From: a virus
Strand: one strand, 5' to 3'
DNA: 33,365 nt
IMG/VR virus record: IMGVR_UViG_3300018083_000086
Span: 1-33,365 of that record
Under the pieces are notes generated by a model that saw nothing but the letters and a program-made list of their open reading frames with translations, had not been told where the DNA came from and did no database searches. Made by a program: the position numbers and the translations under genes. How positions within the stretch are numbered: the first letter of the stretch is position 1; each line of letters opens with the position of its first letter. Shown here one piece after another: positions 18,743-26,735 of the stretch.

Positions 18743-20620
18743 GCCGTTCAGGTTTTGACCCAACTGCCATTTGGTCCATTTGTCGTTGACGATACCCAAC
18801 CACTTATTCGGACTGGCGGCGGTCTTGGCGACCTCGGAGAGGTTTGTGCCGCCGGCCATAAGCTTTAATTCCTCGGCGTTGAAGGCAGTCAGGGAGCCCT
18901 TGGCTTGCCGCTCCCCGGTAGCTGCGGCGATCTCCAGCAATTGCTCCATCCCTCGCCAGCGGGCTTGCCCGTTCGGCAGCGCCTCGACGGCGGCCTGTAG
19001 GTTGGCGCGCTGCTGCGGGTTGCCGGTCAGGCGCACGGCCAGTTTGGCCCCCAGGGCTTGGTTGCCGCCGGTCTGCAGGTTGGTCGCCGCATCATTCAGG
19101 GTGTATTCGATATGGGAGCGAACCAGTTGGCTCGCGGCACCTGGATTGCGCGCGGCTACCGCACCAACGGCCTCGGAGATTTGCCGCTCGTTGGCGGTGG
19201 GGTTTTTCGGGAAAAGCGCATTAATCGCATCACGGGTTTTGATGTCGCGGTTGGCAAGTTGGCCGAGCGGCCCGTCCAAGAGCGGTTGCAGGATGCGTCC
19301 TCGGAGGTTTTCTTCAACGGCTAGTGCGGTTGTGTATTGGCGCGTCGGATCGCGCACAGCGTTTGCCGCTGCGTCTCGGACGGCCGTTGCGTCCTGTCCG
19401 AGCCCGGACGTGATCTGCATGTTGGGGTTCTGATACAGCGGCGAGCGTGAATTGATGGTCTGCTGGTCAAGATACTTTTTGACCTCATTGAGAAAACCGA
19501 TCGAGTCGTCCGGTAGATGCGCAACGTTCCGGTTTAACTGGACGTTGTTGCGGACAGCCTCGGCCGCCTCGCCATAGCCAGGAATGGCATATACCTGACG
19601 CATTTCCTGTGGCGTGAGGCGGACGTTCTCGGCCTGTTGATAAAACGGCCGGGCCTGTGTGTTGATGCCGCCACGCACGTCATTGACTGCGCCCTCGGCG
19701 GCCGTTCCGACCTCACGGCCGATGCTGGTGGGACTGGCTGGGCGTGGAGCAATGTTTCCGATTTCCGCCCGCGTGGCTCCCTCTATTTGCTGCGGTCGAT
19801 CGGCAAAGAAGTTTTGCATCGTAGTCCGCGATTGCGGCGTGCTTTCGAGGATGCGCTGCGTGTCGGTCAGGACCGGACGACCAGTGACCCGACTCAGCGC
19901 CTCTGGCCAGGTCAGACCCACGCCGCGGGCCTGTGCGTGGTTGATGAGGAGTTCAGCGCGCTGCACATGCGCCGGGGTGACATAGTCCGGCAGCTGGCTT
20001 CGGATGGCGGTAGATGTGGTGCGACCGGGGCTCGCCAGGATGGCCCCTGCTCCTGCCGTTAGGGCCGCAGCCGCGCGGGCATAGGGCTCGATATCTGTGC
20101 CCTCTGTGGCCTGCCCTGCGGTTTCTGACGCTGCTCCTGGGATGACCGCTCCGGCGATGACGCGGCGAGCTATGCCGCCGGGACCAGCGAGCGCGGCCGG
20201 TAAAAACGATCCGATCGTCTCAGCGTATTTCTCGCCCGTCGTCTGCGGCTTGCGAAACTCGCCGGTATAGTTTTCGATGCCTTTTTGAATGTCGGCAGAA
20301 CCTGGAATGGCAAACCCCTTTGCCGGATCGATCGGCGGAGGCGCGTCCATCCCTAATTTATCCATCACAAAGCGGGTTGCCGCGTCGATCCCGCGGGCCC
20401 CGAGGTTGCTCACATCGCCGGGCAGACCCGCCAATCCGATCGCGCCTTTGGCGAGGCCTACACCGCCAGCCTTGGCTAATCCCAGCGCGGTTGCACCGGC
20501 ACCGACCTCCGGATAGGCGTCCCAACTGTCGGGAGGATTTGCGTCCTGCGGGCGCACGGTGATCCGCGCCGGGTCAGATGACGGCGGGGTTACCTCGGGG
20601 TAGGCACTCCAGTCGCTCAC
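18587..20620 (-). CDS. Ejection/internal virion protein, P22 gp16 position
   Basis: 677 residues. A Tyr-Pro-Glu-Val motif occurs twice near the N-terminus (WSAYPEV and WDAYPEV). A hydrophobic Ala/Gly region follows at residues 40-72 (GATALGLAKAGGVGLAKGAI), then further Ala/Gly-rich segments around 130-195 and a long helical Gln/Asn/Ala-rich body. The amphipathic segments suit a protein that is ejected and inserts in the membrane. It is last of three large proteins following gp4- and gp10-like genes, the P22 order 7-20-16. Its start overlaps the previous stop by ATGA. The role comes from context and composition. Confidence 0.65.
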   Translation of the reverse strand: MSDWSAYPEVTPPSSDPARITVRPQDANPPDSWDAYPEVGAGATALGLAKAGGVGLAKGAIGLAGLPGDVSNLGARGIDAATRFVMDKLGMDAPPPIDPAKGFAIPGSADIQKGIENYTGEFRKPQTTGEKYAETIGSFLPAALAGPGGIARRVIAGAVIPGAASETAGQATEGTDIEPYARAAAALTAGAGAILASPGRTTSTAIRSQLPDYVTPAHVQRAELLINHAQARGVGLTWPEALSRVTGRPVLTDTQRILESTPQSRTTMQNFFADRPQQIEGATRAEIGNIAPRPASPTSIGREVGTAAEGAVNDVRGGINTQARPFYQQAENVRLTPQEMRQVYAIPGYGEAAEAVRNNVQLNRNVAHLPDDSIGFLNEVKKYLDQQTINSRSPLYQNPNMQITSGLGQDATAVRDAAANAVRDPTRQYTTALAVEENLRGRILQPLLDGPLGQLANRDIKTRDAINALFPKNPTANERQISEAVGAVAARNPGAASQLVRSHIEYTLNDAATNLQTGGNQALGAKLAVRLTGNPQQRANLQAAVEALPNGQARWRGMEQLLEIAAATGERQAKGSLTAFNAEELKLMAGGTNLSEVAKTAASPNKWLGIVNDKWTKWQLGQNLNGLARIITDPASGALLQRLAGLPRNSNEAGAIAARLILQGDASATKERRQPNG

Positions 20621-22107
20621 GGGACTTTCCGAATTTTTCCATCCCCAGCAATAAAGGTGTCGCCTCTACGGAGTTGCCCGCGGGCAACGGCGGCATCCGC
20701 GTCTGACTGGGTCTTAAAGACGGGCTGCGTTTTTACTGCTTGGGTGCCCTGCGCTGGAGCCTTCGGCAGTTCGGTTTGTAGTTTCGGTATCTTCAGGTCG
20801 TAAATTTTGTTGATGCGCTGATCACCGGTCAGCGACTTATCTGCCGCAACCCGCCCAACGTCCTCTTTGTATTTTGACAGGATTTGGAGATTGCTGATGG
20901 AGAGTTCTCGGCCTTCTGGCGTGGTCATCAGGCCGCCGAGCGCGCTCTTGAACGCGGTCAACTCGTTCTGCAGCAAGCGCCCCGAGCCGATCGGCCGCAA
21001 TTGCGGGGAGAAGAAATCGATGGCGCGTTCGTAGGCTTGGATGTCGCTCAAGCCCTTGGTTTCGATGCCGTAATGGCCAAGGAAACTTTGAACTTTCGGA
21101 ATGATGCCGTAAGGCACCCGTTGCCCAAGCCGCCGGATTTCTTCCAATTGAGCGTCGTGCCCGCGAGCATCGATGCCGCCCTCCACAAATTCTTTGAGGG
21201 TCTTGGAAAGTTCCTCGCCCTCCTTCGTGCGTGCGGAGCGCTCGATGCCAGAGTTTTTTTCCTGCCAATCCTCGACAGCCTTGATGGTCTTCTCGGTCTG
21301 CTCGCGCCCTTCCTTCGTTCCCATGCCCGATCGCAGGCGCAACCGGGCAAGATATTCGTTAACCCCATTTGCCCCCTTTGCCTGCCAAAACGCCGGAACG
21401 GGACTGTTCGGATCGATGACAGGGTTGGCCGCTACCGGCGGCCGGGTAATGGGGGCGTTGTCGGTGGCGACGGGAGCGACTGCGGGTTGCCGCTGTGGTG
21501 GCCGTGGCACTTGGGCGACAAATTGCTGGATCTCGGCGACCTGCTGGGGCGAAAGTTGTTGGGTCTGATCGACCTTAAACCTCTTCGCCACGGCGTTAGC
21601 GACGCGATCTGTCTGATCGCCAAAGTCCGTTGGGGATACGAGGCCAGTAATGGATTGCCCGGTGCCGTCGCTGGGAATGCGAGGGGCGGGAGGAGCCGTA
21701 ACCGTATTGCCGGGCGGGGTAGTGGTGCCGGTGGCTGGAGGAGCGCCTGGCACCGGATATCCGGCGCGCTCCCGTGCCGAGTTGAGGTCGGCTGCCACGT
21801 TCTGCCGGTTGATGTCGAGCCCGGCCAGGGTGGCAAACGGTGCCACGGCGGGAACGCCACCCATCTTCAGAGCAGTGACGCCGGCGGCGTTATAGTCGGG
21901 AGCTTGCGTAGGTTTCCCGTCCGGGCCTATTACCGTGATTGTCGGCACGCCGTTCTGGAACGCATCCTGCTGGCGCCGCTTGTAGGCCTCGTCGAGGCCG
22001 GCGTAGTAGGCCCCCGGCAACCCTGCGATCTGCTTGGCGAAGTCGGTCGCGTCCGGCGGGCCGTGGGCGATCAGGAGGTCGAGGCTGTCGGCGGGGGTGA
22101 TGGGCAT
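20617..22107 (-). CDS. Ejection/internal virion protein, P22 gp20 position
   Basis: 496 residues. The N-terminal 60 residues are helical (DFAKQIAGLPGAYYAGLDEAYKRRQ). Residues 110-245 are a disordered Pro/Ala/Thr/Gln-rich stretch, including two polar repeats around PPATGTTTPPG and PPQRQPAVAP. The C-terminal half (260-450) is helical, with GSGRLLQNELTAFKSALGGLM, a segment that recurs in ejection-type proteins of alphaproteobacterial podophages. The end (SDADAAVARGQLRRGDTFIAGDGKIRKV) looks like a small beta domain. It starts three bases after the frameshifted gene. No enzyme signature. Confidence 0.65.
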   Translation of the reverse strand: MPITPADSLDLLIAHGPPDATDFAKQIAGLPGAYYAGLDEAYKRRQQDAFQNGVPTITVIGPDGKPTQAPDYNAAGVTALKMGGVPAVAPFATLAGLDINRQNVAADLNSARERAGYPVPGAPPATGTTTPPGNTVTAPPAPRIPSDGTGQSITGLVSPTDFGDQTDRVANAVAKRFKVDQTQQLSPQQVAEIQQFVAQVPRPPQRQPAVAPVATDNAPITRPPVAANPVIDPNSPVPAFWQAKGANGVNEYLARLRLRSGMGTKEGREQTEKTIKAVEDWQEKNSGIERSARTKEGEELSKTLKEFVEGGIDARGHDAQLEEIRRLGQRVPYGIIPKVQSFLGHYGIETKGLSDIQAYERAIDFFSPQLRPIGSGRLLQNELTAFKSALGGLMTTPEGRELSISNLQILSKYKEDVGRVAADKSLTGDQRINKIYDLKIPKLQTELPKAPAQGTQAVKTQPVFKTQSDADAAVARGQLRRGDTFIAGDGKIRKVP

Positions 22108-22110
22108 GGG

Positions 22111-22798
22111 TTAGGCCGTCGGGGGTTTCGGCGGAACCGGCACCCCGGCAGCGGCAGAGGCCGCCGCTTGCAGAACACCCATCCCGGTCGTCCAGATGTT
22201 CTTGGAGGCGTTGTAGTCGGCCAGTTTGGCGTCCGCATTGGCGTTGCCGATGCCGGTCTGGGTCGCCTGTGCCGCCTGTCCCTGCTGCCCGTACAGGCCC
22301 GCAAGTCCCTGGCCGAGGTTGGCATACATGCCCGCCGCGCCGCCCACCGCGCCCTGGTTGGCGCCGAGATAGGGCTGCAGCCTGGAAACGTAGTCGCCAT
22401 AGAGCCGGTTGGTGTAGTCGGTCGCGAGCTTGGTGGTGTCGGCAATGGTGTTGCCTGAGTTGAGCATGCCGCGCGAGGCCGCACGCCGGTCGTTCTGGTC
22501 GAGCGACTGCGTGAGCCCCTCCTGATAGCCGGGGTTCTGCGTGAACAGCGCCCGCGCTCGCGCCAGGCCTTCCGGGCCATTGGCACCCGTCGCATCGCCA
22601 AAGGCACCAGCCCCACCCGAAGTGCTCGCGATGAGCGGATCGTAGAGGCTGATGCCCTGATTGACGTTCGAGGTCAGCGCGCTCGTGCCCCTGTCGTACA
22701 GGTCCGACAGTTGGCTGTAGCCCTGGTTGAGCCCGGCTACGCGCGCCGCGGCGGCGTCTTTAGCGGGTTTGCTCGAGAAGAAATCAAAACAGGCCCAT
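22111..22798 (-). CDS. Ejection-type protein (P22 gp7 position) with +1 frameshift at codon 5
   Basis: An SD (GGGAGG, 10 bases upstream) leads to ATG 22798, which reads Met-Gly-Leu-Phe and then UGA (22786-22784). One base further, the frame continues as DFFSSKPAKDAAAARVAGLN and stays open to 22111. MGLFDFFSS is a typical phage virion-protein start, so a T in the TTTT run (22789-22786) is either extra or bypassed. The restored product has 228 residues, is Gly/Ala/Asn/Gln-rich, and carries repeated GxAGxYANLGQGLAGLYGQQ helices. Without the shift the first ATG is at 22467 and gives 118 residues. The site UUU-UGA-U allows +1 slippage on UUU, as in the prfB type of recoding. Confidence 0.7.
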
Positions 22799-22821
22799 GG
22801 GGCTTCATCCTCCCTTTTAGG

Positions 22822-22838
22822 GTCGCCAACTTGGCGAC
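22822..22838 (-). promoter_or_regulatory. Perfect hairpin upstream of the frameshifted gene
   Basis: GTCGCCAA and TTGGCGAC flank a single base (effective stem GTCGCC/GGCGAC with a 5-nt loop). It sits 24 bases upstream of the ATG at 22798 and just before its SD. No U-tract. It might be an RNA processing or translation-control element. Confidence 0.4.
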
Positions 22839-22850
22839 TCTAACCATCCC

Positions 22851-22862
22851 TTGCAACGCACC
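22851..22862. repeat. Intergenic repeat copy C (partial)
   Basis: TTGCAACGCACC shares GCAACGCACC with copies A and B. It lies between a short late gene and the frameshifted gene; in minus-strand orientation GGTGCGTTGC is about 55 bases before the ATG at 22798. Confidence 0.45.
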
Positions 22863-22863
22863 C

Positions 22864-23010
22864 CTAGACCTCGGTGCGCAGCGTCCGCACGATGGTGTCG
22901 ACGAGCTTCAGCCACGAATACCATTCGGAGCTGATGAGGCCGGTCTTGGGGTCGATCACCGGCACGGTGACATTCGGCAACGGCGGCAGCTTGGGTGACA
23001 GCGTGGCCAT
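22864..23010 (-). CDS. 48-residue tail-region protein
   Basis: A short gene whose ATG shares one base with the gp10-like stop (TGATG). The product is LPPLPNVTVPVIDPKTGLISSEWYSWLKLV (given here only as segments LPPLPNVTVPV and GLISSEWYSWLK) followed by a helix TIVRTLRTE. The motif of a Pro-rich lead-in, then ISSEWYxWL, is common in small phage proteins adjacent to tail accessory genes. Its position matches the P22 slot between gene 10 and the ejection genes, where the tail needle gp26 lies, but it is far too short to be a needle. Confidence 0.7.
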   Translation of the reverse strand: MATLSPKLPPLPNVTVPVIDPKTGLISSEWYSWLKLVDTIVRTLRTEV

Positions 23011-24425
23011 CAGTTCGATCCCAGTATGGTGGCCTGGTCGCCGCCCACCAGGCCGACATGCACGGGGTCGGTGACGTCGAGCCGCCAGCGCCGTCCCATC
23101 GGTCCCGCCATGCCGGTGCGGGTGACGGTGACGCGCACCTCGCCGCGGCCCTGCGGTCCCAGTAGCCGGTGCAGCGGATTGCCCCACGACACCCCGCCGT
23201 CGTCCGACCAGGACACCCGCACCCGCGGCTGGGTGGCGATCGGGTCAGGGCCGGTGGCAATGCCGACACCGGAGGCGAAGTTGAAGTCGGCGCGCGGCAC
23301 GACGGTGCGGTTGGGAAACTTAGCCACCGGGCCGCTCTCGATGCGGTAGAGCAGCGGGTCGCCGTCCTCGGTATGCGCCATGTTGTCGACGGCCAAGAGC
23401 TTGTTGCCAGACACCGTATCGCCGACGATCCACTTGCCGAAGGCGAACAGCGCCTGGGTGCCGCGCCAGCGCGGGATCAGATAGGACGCGCGCTCGTTCC
23501 ACTTCTGGGTGTTGAGGTCGAACTCCCAGGTCCAGTCGGCGCACGACAGCACCCATTTGGGATGCCCGCCTGAGATGTAGCAGGAGGCCTCGAGCGTGTT
23601 CTTGTCGGCCACGGCCGCGATCAGGCGATCGAGATGCGGTGGCGACACCTTGTCGGGCTGGTAGCCCTTCAGGCGGCAGACCGTGTTGTCATCGGCCACC
23701 CAGAGCAGTTCCTGCCCGAAACCATCCTCGTGCCCGGCGACGGCGTAGCGGCCCGCTATTCCACGTGAAACAGTGGTCACCAACGAATAGGGAAAGGCGG
23801 GCGGCGTGTTGGCGGTGTCCTGATAGATTTCGATCGAGGCCTGGCCGAAGATATAGAGCTGGTCGTTCCAGGGAATGGCCCGCAGCGCGCCGTCGGGCTT
23901 GGCTTCCGCCGTCGTGAAGCCGAGCGAGTTCACGGTGACGGCGTTGAGGTCGCTGTTGAACACGCGGCCGTCGCCGATGGTGAAGAAGAAGTAGCCGTGC
24001 TGGAAGCACACGCTGTTGGGGGTCGGCAGGTCGATGTCGGCAAAGGCCGAGACCGCCGACGAGGTCACCGTATAGGCGCCGTTCTGCGGATCGACGAACA
24101 CGACATCGGGCGTGGATCTGTTGTTGCGCGCCCAGAAACCTTTGTTCGTGGTTGTCAGGAGCGTGCCGCTCAGTACCGTCTCGGTGCCGCTCGAGTTGAA
24201 CGTGGTCACCTTGCCGTCCCACGCCGTGTAGAGCGTGCCGGCGACCTGCAGCCCGCCGCAGAACGTCTCCTGGGTCGAGGTAGCGAACAAGGTGAGGCCG
24301 GGGCAGCGCGCCCACACGGCACGGCCGTCGCCGAGCGGTTCGGCGAAACAGTTGAGCAGGCGGCCGGCTCCCTCCTGCGGCACGCGGCCAGGGGCCGACG
24401 AGAGGGGGAAGGGGATTGCCACCAT
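23010..24425 (-). CDS. P22 gp10-like packaged-DNA stabilization / tail hub protein
   Basis: 471 residues. The family start (GRVPQEGAGRLLNCFAEPL, then RCPGLTLFAT) is followed by repeated beta blades such as QVAGTLYTAWDGKVTTF, DVVFVDPQNGAYTVTS, YFFFTIGDGRVFNSD and DQLYIFGQASIEIYQD, as in a beta-propeller. The second half includes WKWELDLNTQKW-type strands and RVRVSWSDDGGVSW. Proteins of this class plug the portal and carry the tail. It directly follows a gp4-like gene, the P22 order 4-10. The family call is by pattern memory, with the order as support. Confidence 0.8.
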   Translation of the reverse strand: MVAIPFPLSSAPGRVPQEGAGRLLNCFAEPLGDGRAVWARCPGLTLFATSTQETFCGGLQVAGTLYTAWDGKVTTFNSSGTETVLSGTLLTTTNKGFWARNNRSTPDVVFVDPQNGAYTVTSSAVSAFADIDLPTPNSVCFQHGYFFFTIGDGRVFNSDLNAVTVNSLGFTTAEAKPDGALRAIPWNDQLYIFGQASIEIYQDTANTPPAFPYSLVTTVSRGIAGRYAVAGHEDGFGQELLWVADDNTVCRLKGYQPDKVSPPHLDRLIAAVADKNTLEASCYISGGHPKWVLSCADWTWEFDLNTQKWNERASYLIPRWRGTQALFAFGKWIVGDTVSGNKLLAVDNMAHTEDGDPLLYRIESGPVAKFPNRTVVPRADFNFASGVGIATGPDPIATQPRVRVSWSDDGGVSWGNPLHRLLGPQGRGEVRVTVTRTGMAGPMGRRWRLDVTDPVHVGLVGGDQATILGSN

Positions 24426-24426
24426 G

Positions 24427-24771
24427 TCAGTAATAGTCCGAGCGCATGACCTCGTAGGTCGGGCCGCCGCGCGCCGCCACCCGCATCTGCTGCTTGGCGA
24501 TTTCCATCACGCCGATGTTGCCCGCGCGCCCGTAACCCGGCGCCGCAAGCTCCGTGATGTAGTGCACGAGTTGGTTAAAGATCGTGAGCGGAAACTCGTC
24601 GCTGTCGGCGAGCCGGATGACCTCCTGGCCCTCCAGATCGGCAAGCGCGGCATCGATCAATCCATCGACGGCATCGACATCCTCGGCGGACGCCGCATGC
24701 CCGACGCCGAGCACGCCGAGCTCTTTCAGAACCCCGTCAATGAGTTCAGGCCGCGTTTTGGTCGACGGCAT
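24427..24771 (-). CDS. P22 gp4-like tail accessory / head completion protein
   Basis: 114 residues, mostly helical: TRPELIDGVLKELGVLGVGH, DVDAVDGLIDAALADLEGQE, then FPLTIFNQLVHYITELAAPGYG and VMEIAKQQMRVAARGG. The end has YEVMRSDYY, aromatic like gp4-type adaptors that extend through the portal ring. The ATG overlaps the previous gene by 26 bases in another frame, with GAGAG as SD. The gp10-like gene begins after one base. P22 gp4 also has lytic activity; no such motif is seen here. Confidence 0.7.
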   Translation of the reverse strand: MPSTKTRPELIDGVLKELGVLGVGHAASAEDVDAVDGLIDAALADLEGQEVIRLADSDEFPLTIFNQLVHYITELAAPGYGRAGNIGVMEIAKQQMRVAARGGPTYEVMRSDYY

Positions 24772-25084
24772 TTGGCTTCACTCTCGGTGGCCGGCCGGGG
24801 CGGCGCTTGGGGACATCCGGCGCGTGGTCGGCGGGCTCGGGCGGCGGCTCGACTGCGGGGCTCTTGGCGTCGAGTTCGCGCTGCTCGGTGGCGGTCAGTT
24901 CGACTTCGAAGGACGGGTGCCTGACCGCTCTCCTGAGAATGGAGAGGTCGGTAACAATCGTCGGCTTGCCCTTCTCGAAGCGGATGTCGCCGAAGGCCGT
25001 AGTGAACCGCGGGCCTTGGCCGCTGCCGTCTTCCTTGATGTGCAAAAAATCCTCTCCCTTCCAAATTACTTTAGCCACTGACAT
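24746..25084 (-). CDS. Small head-tail region protein with AT-hook-like tail
   Basis: 112 residues. The N-terminal 70 residues are a small beta-rich domain (AKVIWKGEDFLHIKEDG, PRFTTAFGDIRFEKGKPTIV). An acidic Pro linker follows (AVEPPPEPADHAPD), then a basic AT-hook-like segment, KRRPGRPPRVK, which may touch packaged DNA. The start is odd: GGAGG is only one base before the ATG at 25084. It follows the strong terminator after the decoration gene, so expression should be below that of the capsid genes. Confidence 0.6.
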   Translation of the reverse strand: MSVAKVIWKGEDFLHIKEDGSGQGPRFTTAFGDIRFEKGKPTIVTDLSILRRAVRHPSFEVELTATEQRELDAKSPAVEPPPEPADHAPDVPKRRPGRPPRVKPNAVDQNAA

Positions 25085-25098
25085 GCCTCCATGTGCTG

Positions 25099-25129
25099 AA
25101 AAGGGCGTGGGGAATTGCCCCCACGCCCT
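25099..25129 (-). terminator. Strong intra-operon terminator after the capsid/decoration genes
   Basis: On the minus strand AGGGCGTGGGG (25129-25119), a 6-nt loop, and CCCCACGCCCT (25112-25102) form a perfect 11-bp stem ending in TTTT (opposite 25102-25099). It lies 9 bases past the decoration-gene stop and before the next gene. Confidence 0.9.
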
Positions 25130-25137
25130 GATGCTCG

Positions 25138-25521
25138 TTACTCGACGGGCAGATACTCGACGATCACGTAGCCAGCGCCTGCTGTCCCCGCAACGGTCGT
25201 GGCATGAGTGGCGATGACCGCGGTGTCGACCGTCGGGTTGACCGTCGTCGCCGTAGCCAGAGCCGTGCCGCCCGTGATGACACCGGCAGTGGCCGTCGAG
25301 ATGCCAGTGCCATAACTGGCATCGGACGCCACAGTGCCGATCTTGATTGTGTTGGTGGTGCCGTTAAACGCCGTGGTGATCACGACGTAGGTGCGCAACA
25401 CGATGGATTTGCCGGGAATGGTGCCGACTTGCACTATTCCCCCAACGCCATCGCTGAACGAGATGGGAGCGCGCAGGTAGTGAATAACCTGGTAGCCTAC
25501 TGATCGGGCTGGTGCTGCCAT
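25138..25521 (-). CDS. Head decoration (capsid cement) protein
   Basis: 127 residues, ATG with AAGGA 9 bases upstream. Almost entirely beta strands with small residues: GYQVIHYLRAPISF, VGTIPGKSIVLRTYVVITTAFNG, then TNTIKIGTV and a Thr/Ala-rich C-terminal region ending GAGYVIVEYLPVE. This is the composition of trimeric capsid-stabilising proteins. It lies immediately downstream of the major capsid gene and before a strong terminator, as expected for a protein made in large amounts. Confidence 0.7.
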   Translation of the reverse strand: MAAPARSVGYQVIHYLRAPISFSDGVGGIVQVGTIPGKSIVLRTYVVITTAFNGTTNTIKIGTVASDASYGTGISTATAGVITGGTALATATTVNPTVDTAVIATHATTVAGTAGAGYVIVEYLPVE

Positions 25522-25569
25522 GATGCTGTTCCTTGTCTATGGGTTTGAGGTTGCTGCTGTTGCCATAGA

Positions 25570-26703
25570 TTAGGAGTCAGCCGCGGCAGCGAAGTAGCCG
25601 GTGGCAATCGACCATTCCTTGAGGAGGCCGCCGGTGGTTTTCTTAAACATTTTGCCCACGCCGTAGGCCATTTCGACGCCGACGCCCTTGAGAAACTGGT
25701 AGTCGGTTTCGTCGCGCTGAGTTGGCCTTGCCATCTGGCCCCAGCCGAACGCCATTGCGCCCTGGCCGCACAGCCAGACCGGACGCGCATCGGCCGATCC
25801 GCCATAGTTGGCAGCGGTGAGGTAGGCCGGCGCCCTTGTATCGATTTCTGGAATCTCCCGATGTATGACTCCGTCATCGAGCAAATCCCCGTCCTGGAAG
25901 ATGGGATTTTTGCCGACATCGCGCGGGCGGGCGTTGGTGTTGATGGTCTCGAGATCCTGCTTGAGATCGCGGAATGTGCGCGAGCCGTGGAACGCCACGA
26001 AGTACTCGCGACCCTCCTCGGTCCTGTAGGGCCGCAGTTTCGGGACGGCGGCCTTAGCAATCCTCTTGAGCAAACGCAGGTTGGCGCGGTTGGCCTTGTC
26101 GTTGGTGGTGTCGAGAGTTTGCAAAGCGGTTGCGAAGGTAGCGCTGTAGTTGGATTTCAGTTGTCCAAACAGTACGCGGTCGACGTTATCAACCACCCAG
26201 GTATTGCGCTGGGCGGCGGTGGCGGCCTGGAACAGGATGCCGTTGACGCGCTGGCCGGCGCTGCTGTCGAGACTGACCGGGGATGACTCCGAAGGCAGTG
26301 CGTAGAAGGCATCGACGATTTCGTCGCGCTGCAGCGACTTGCCCCAGTCGCCCAGGAGCGAGCGGGCGATGTCGAAGATCTCGGCACTGTCCTTGCGGCG
26401 GCCGGCCTTGCTGGAAACGATGGCGTTGCGGGCGTAGTCGATCCACAGCCGCATGCCGTAGTCGTCGATTTTTTCTTCGTTGCCGACCAGTGTGCCGGAG
26501 CCGATCGCGGCGCCAGTGAGGGCGGCGACGAGCGGAATATTCATCTGATTTCCGGCGTCCGTCAGCTCGCGACGGATGCGGATGATGGCACCCATGTCCT
26601 CGCCCATGTACGGCGAGAACAGATTCTGGCGGACGAACTCTCGGTTGATATCCTTGGTGAACTTGAGGAGGACGTTATTAGTCTGTGGAGTGCTAAGGGC
26701 CAT
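25570..26703 (-). CDS. Major capsid protein, N4-gp56/DUF4043-like
   Basis: 377 residues, with AAGGA about 9 bases before the ATG. N-terminal NNVLLKFTKDINREFVRQNLFSPYMGED and IIRIRRELTDAGNQMNIPLV, a loop region GTLVGNEEKIDDYGMRLWIDYARN, and later FVAFHGSRTFRDLKQD and GGSADARPVWLCGQGAMAFG match the N4-gp56-type coat proteins with an HK97 fold. Position after the scaffold gene and before a decoration gene supports it. It would form the icosahedral shell. The match is by recognition of pattern; structure prediction would settle it. Confidence 0.82.
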   Translation of the reverse strand: MALSTPQTNNVLLKFTKDINREFVRQNLFSPYMGEDMGAIIRIRRELTDAGNQMNIPLVAALTGAAIGSGTLVGNEEKIDDYGMRLWIDYARNAIVSSKAGRRKDSAEIFDIARSLLGDWGKSLQRDEIVDAFYALPSESSPVSLDSSAGQRVNGILFQAATAAQRNTWVVDNVDRVLFGQLKSNYSATFATALQTLDTTNDKANRANLRLLKRIAKAAVPKLRPYRTEEGREYFVAFHGSRTFRDLKQDLETINTNARPRDVGKNPIFQDGDLLDDGVIHREIPEIDTRAPAYLTAANYGGSADARPVWLCGQGAMAFGWGQMARPTQRDETDYQFLKGVGVEMAYGVGKMFKKTTGGLLKEWSIATGYFAAAADS

Positions 26704-26735
26704 GGCCCAAATCCTTTCCTACAGACAGCGGGCTC

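Noticed and set aside
20884-22458. 524-codon plus-strand open frame
   Set aside because: It is antisense to two well-formed ejection-type genes, is rich in Arg/Gly/His runs, and has no ribosome site; a GC-rich shadow frame.
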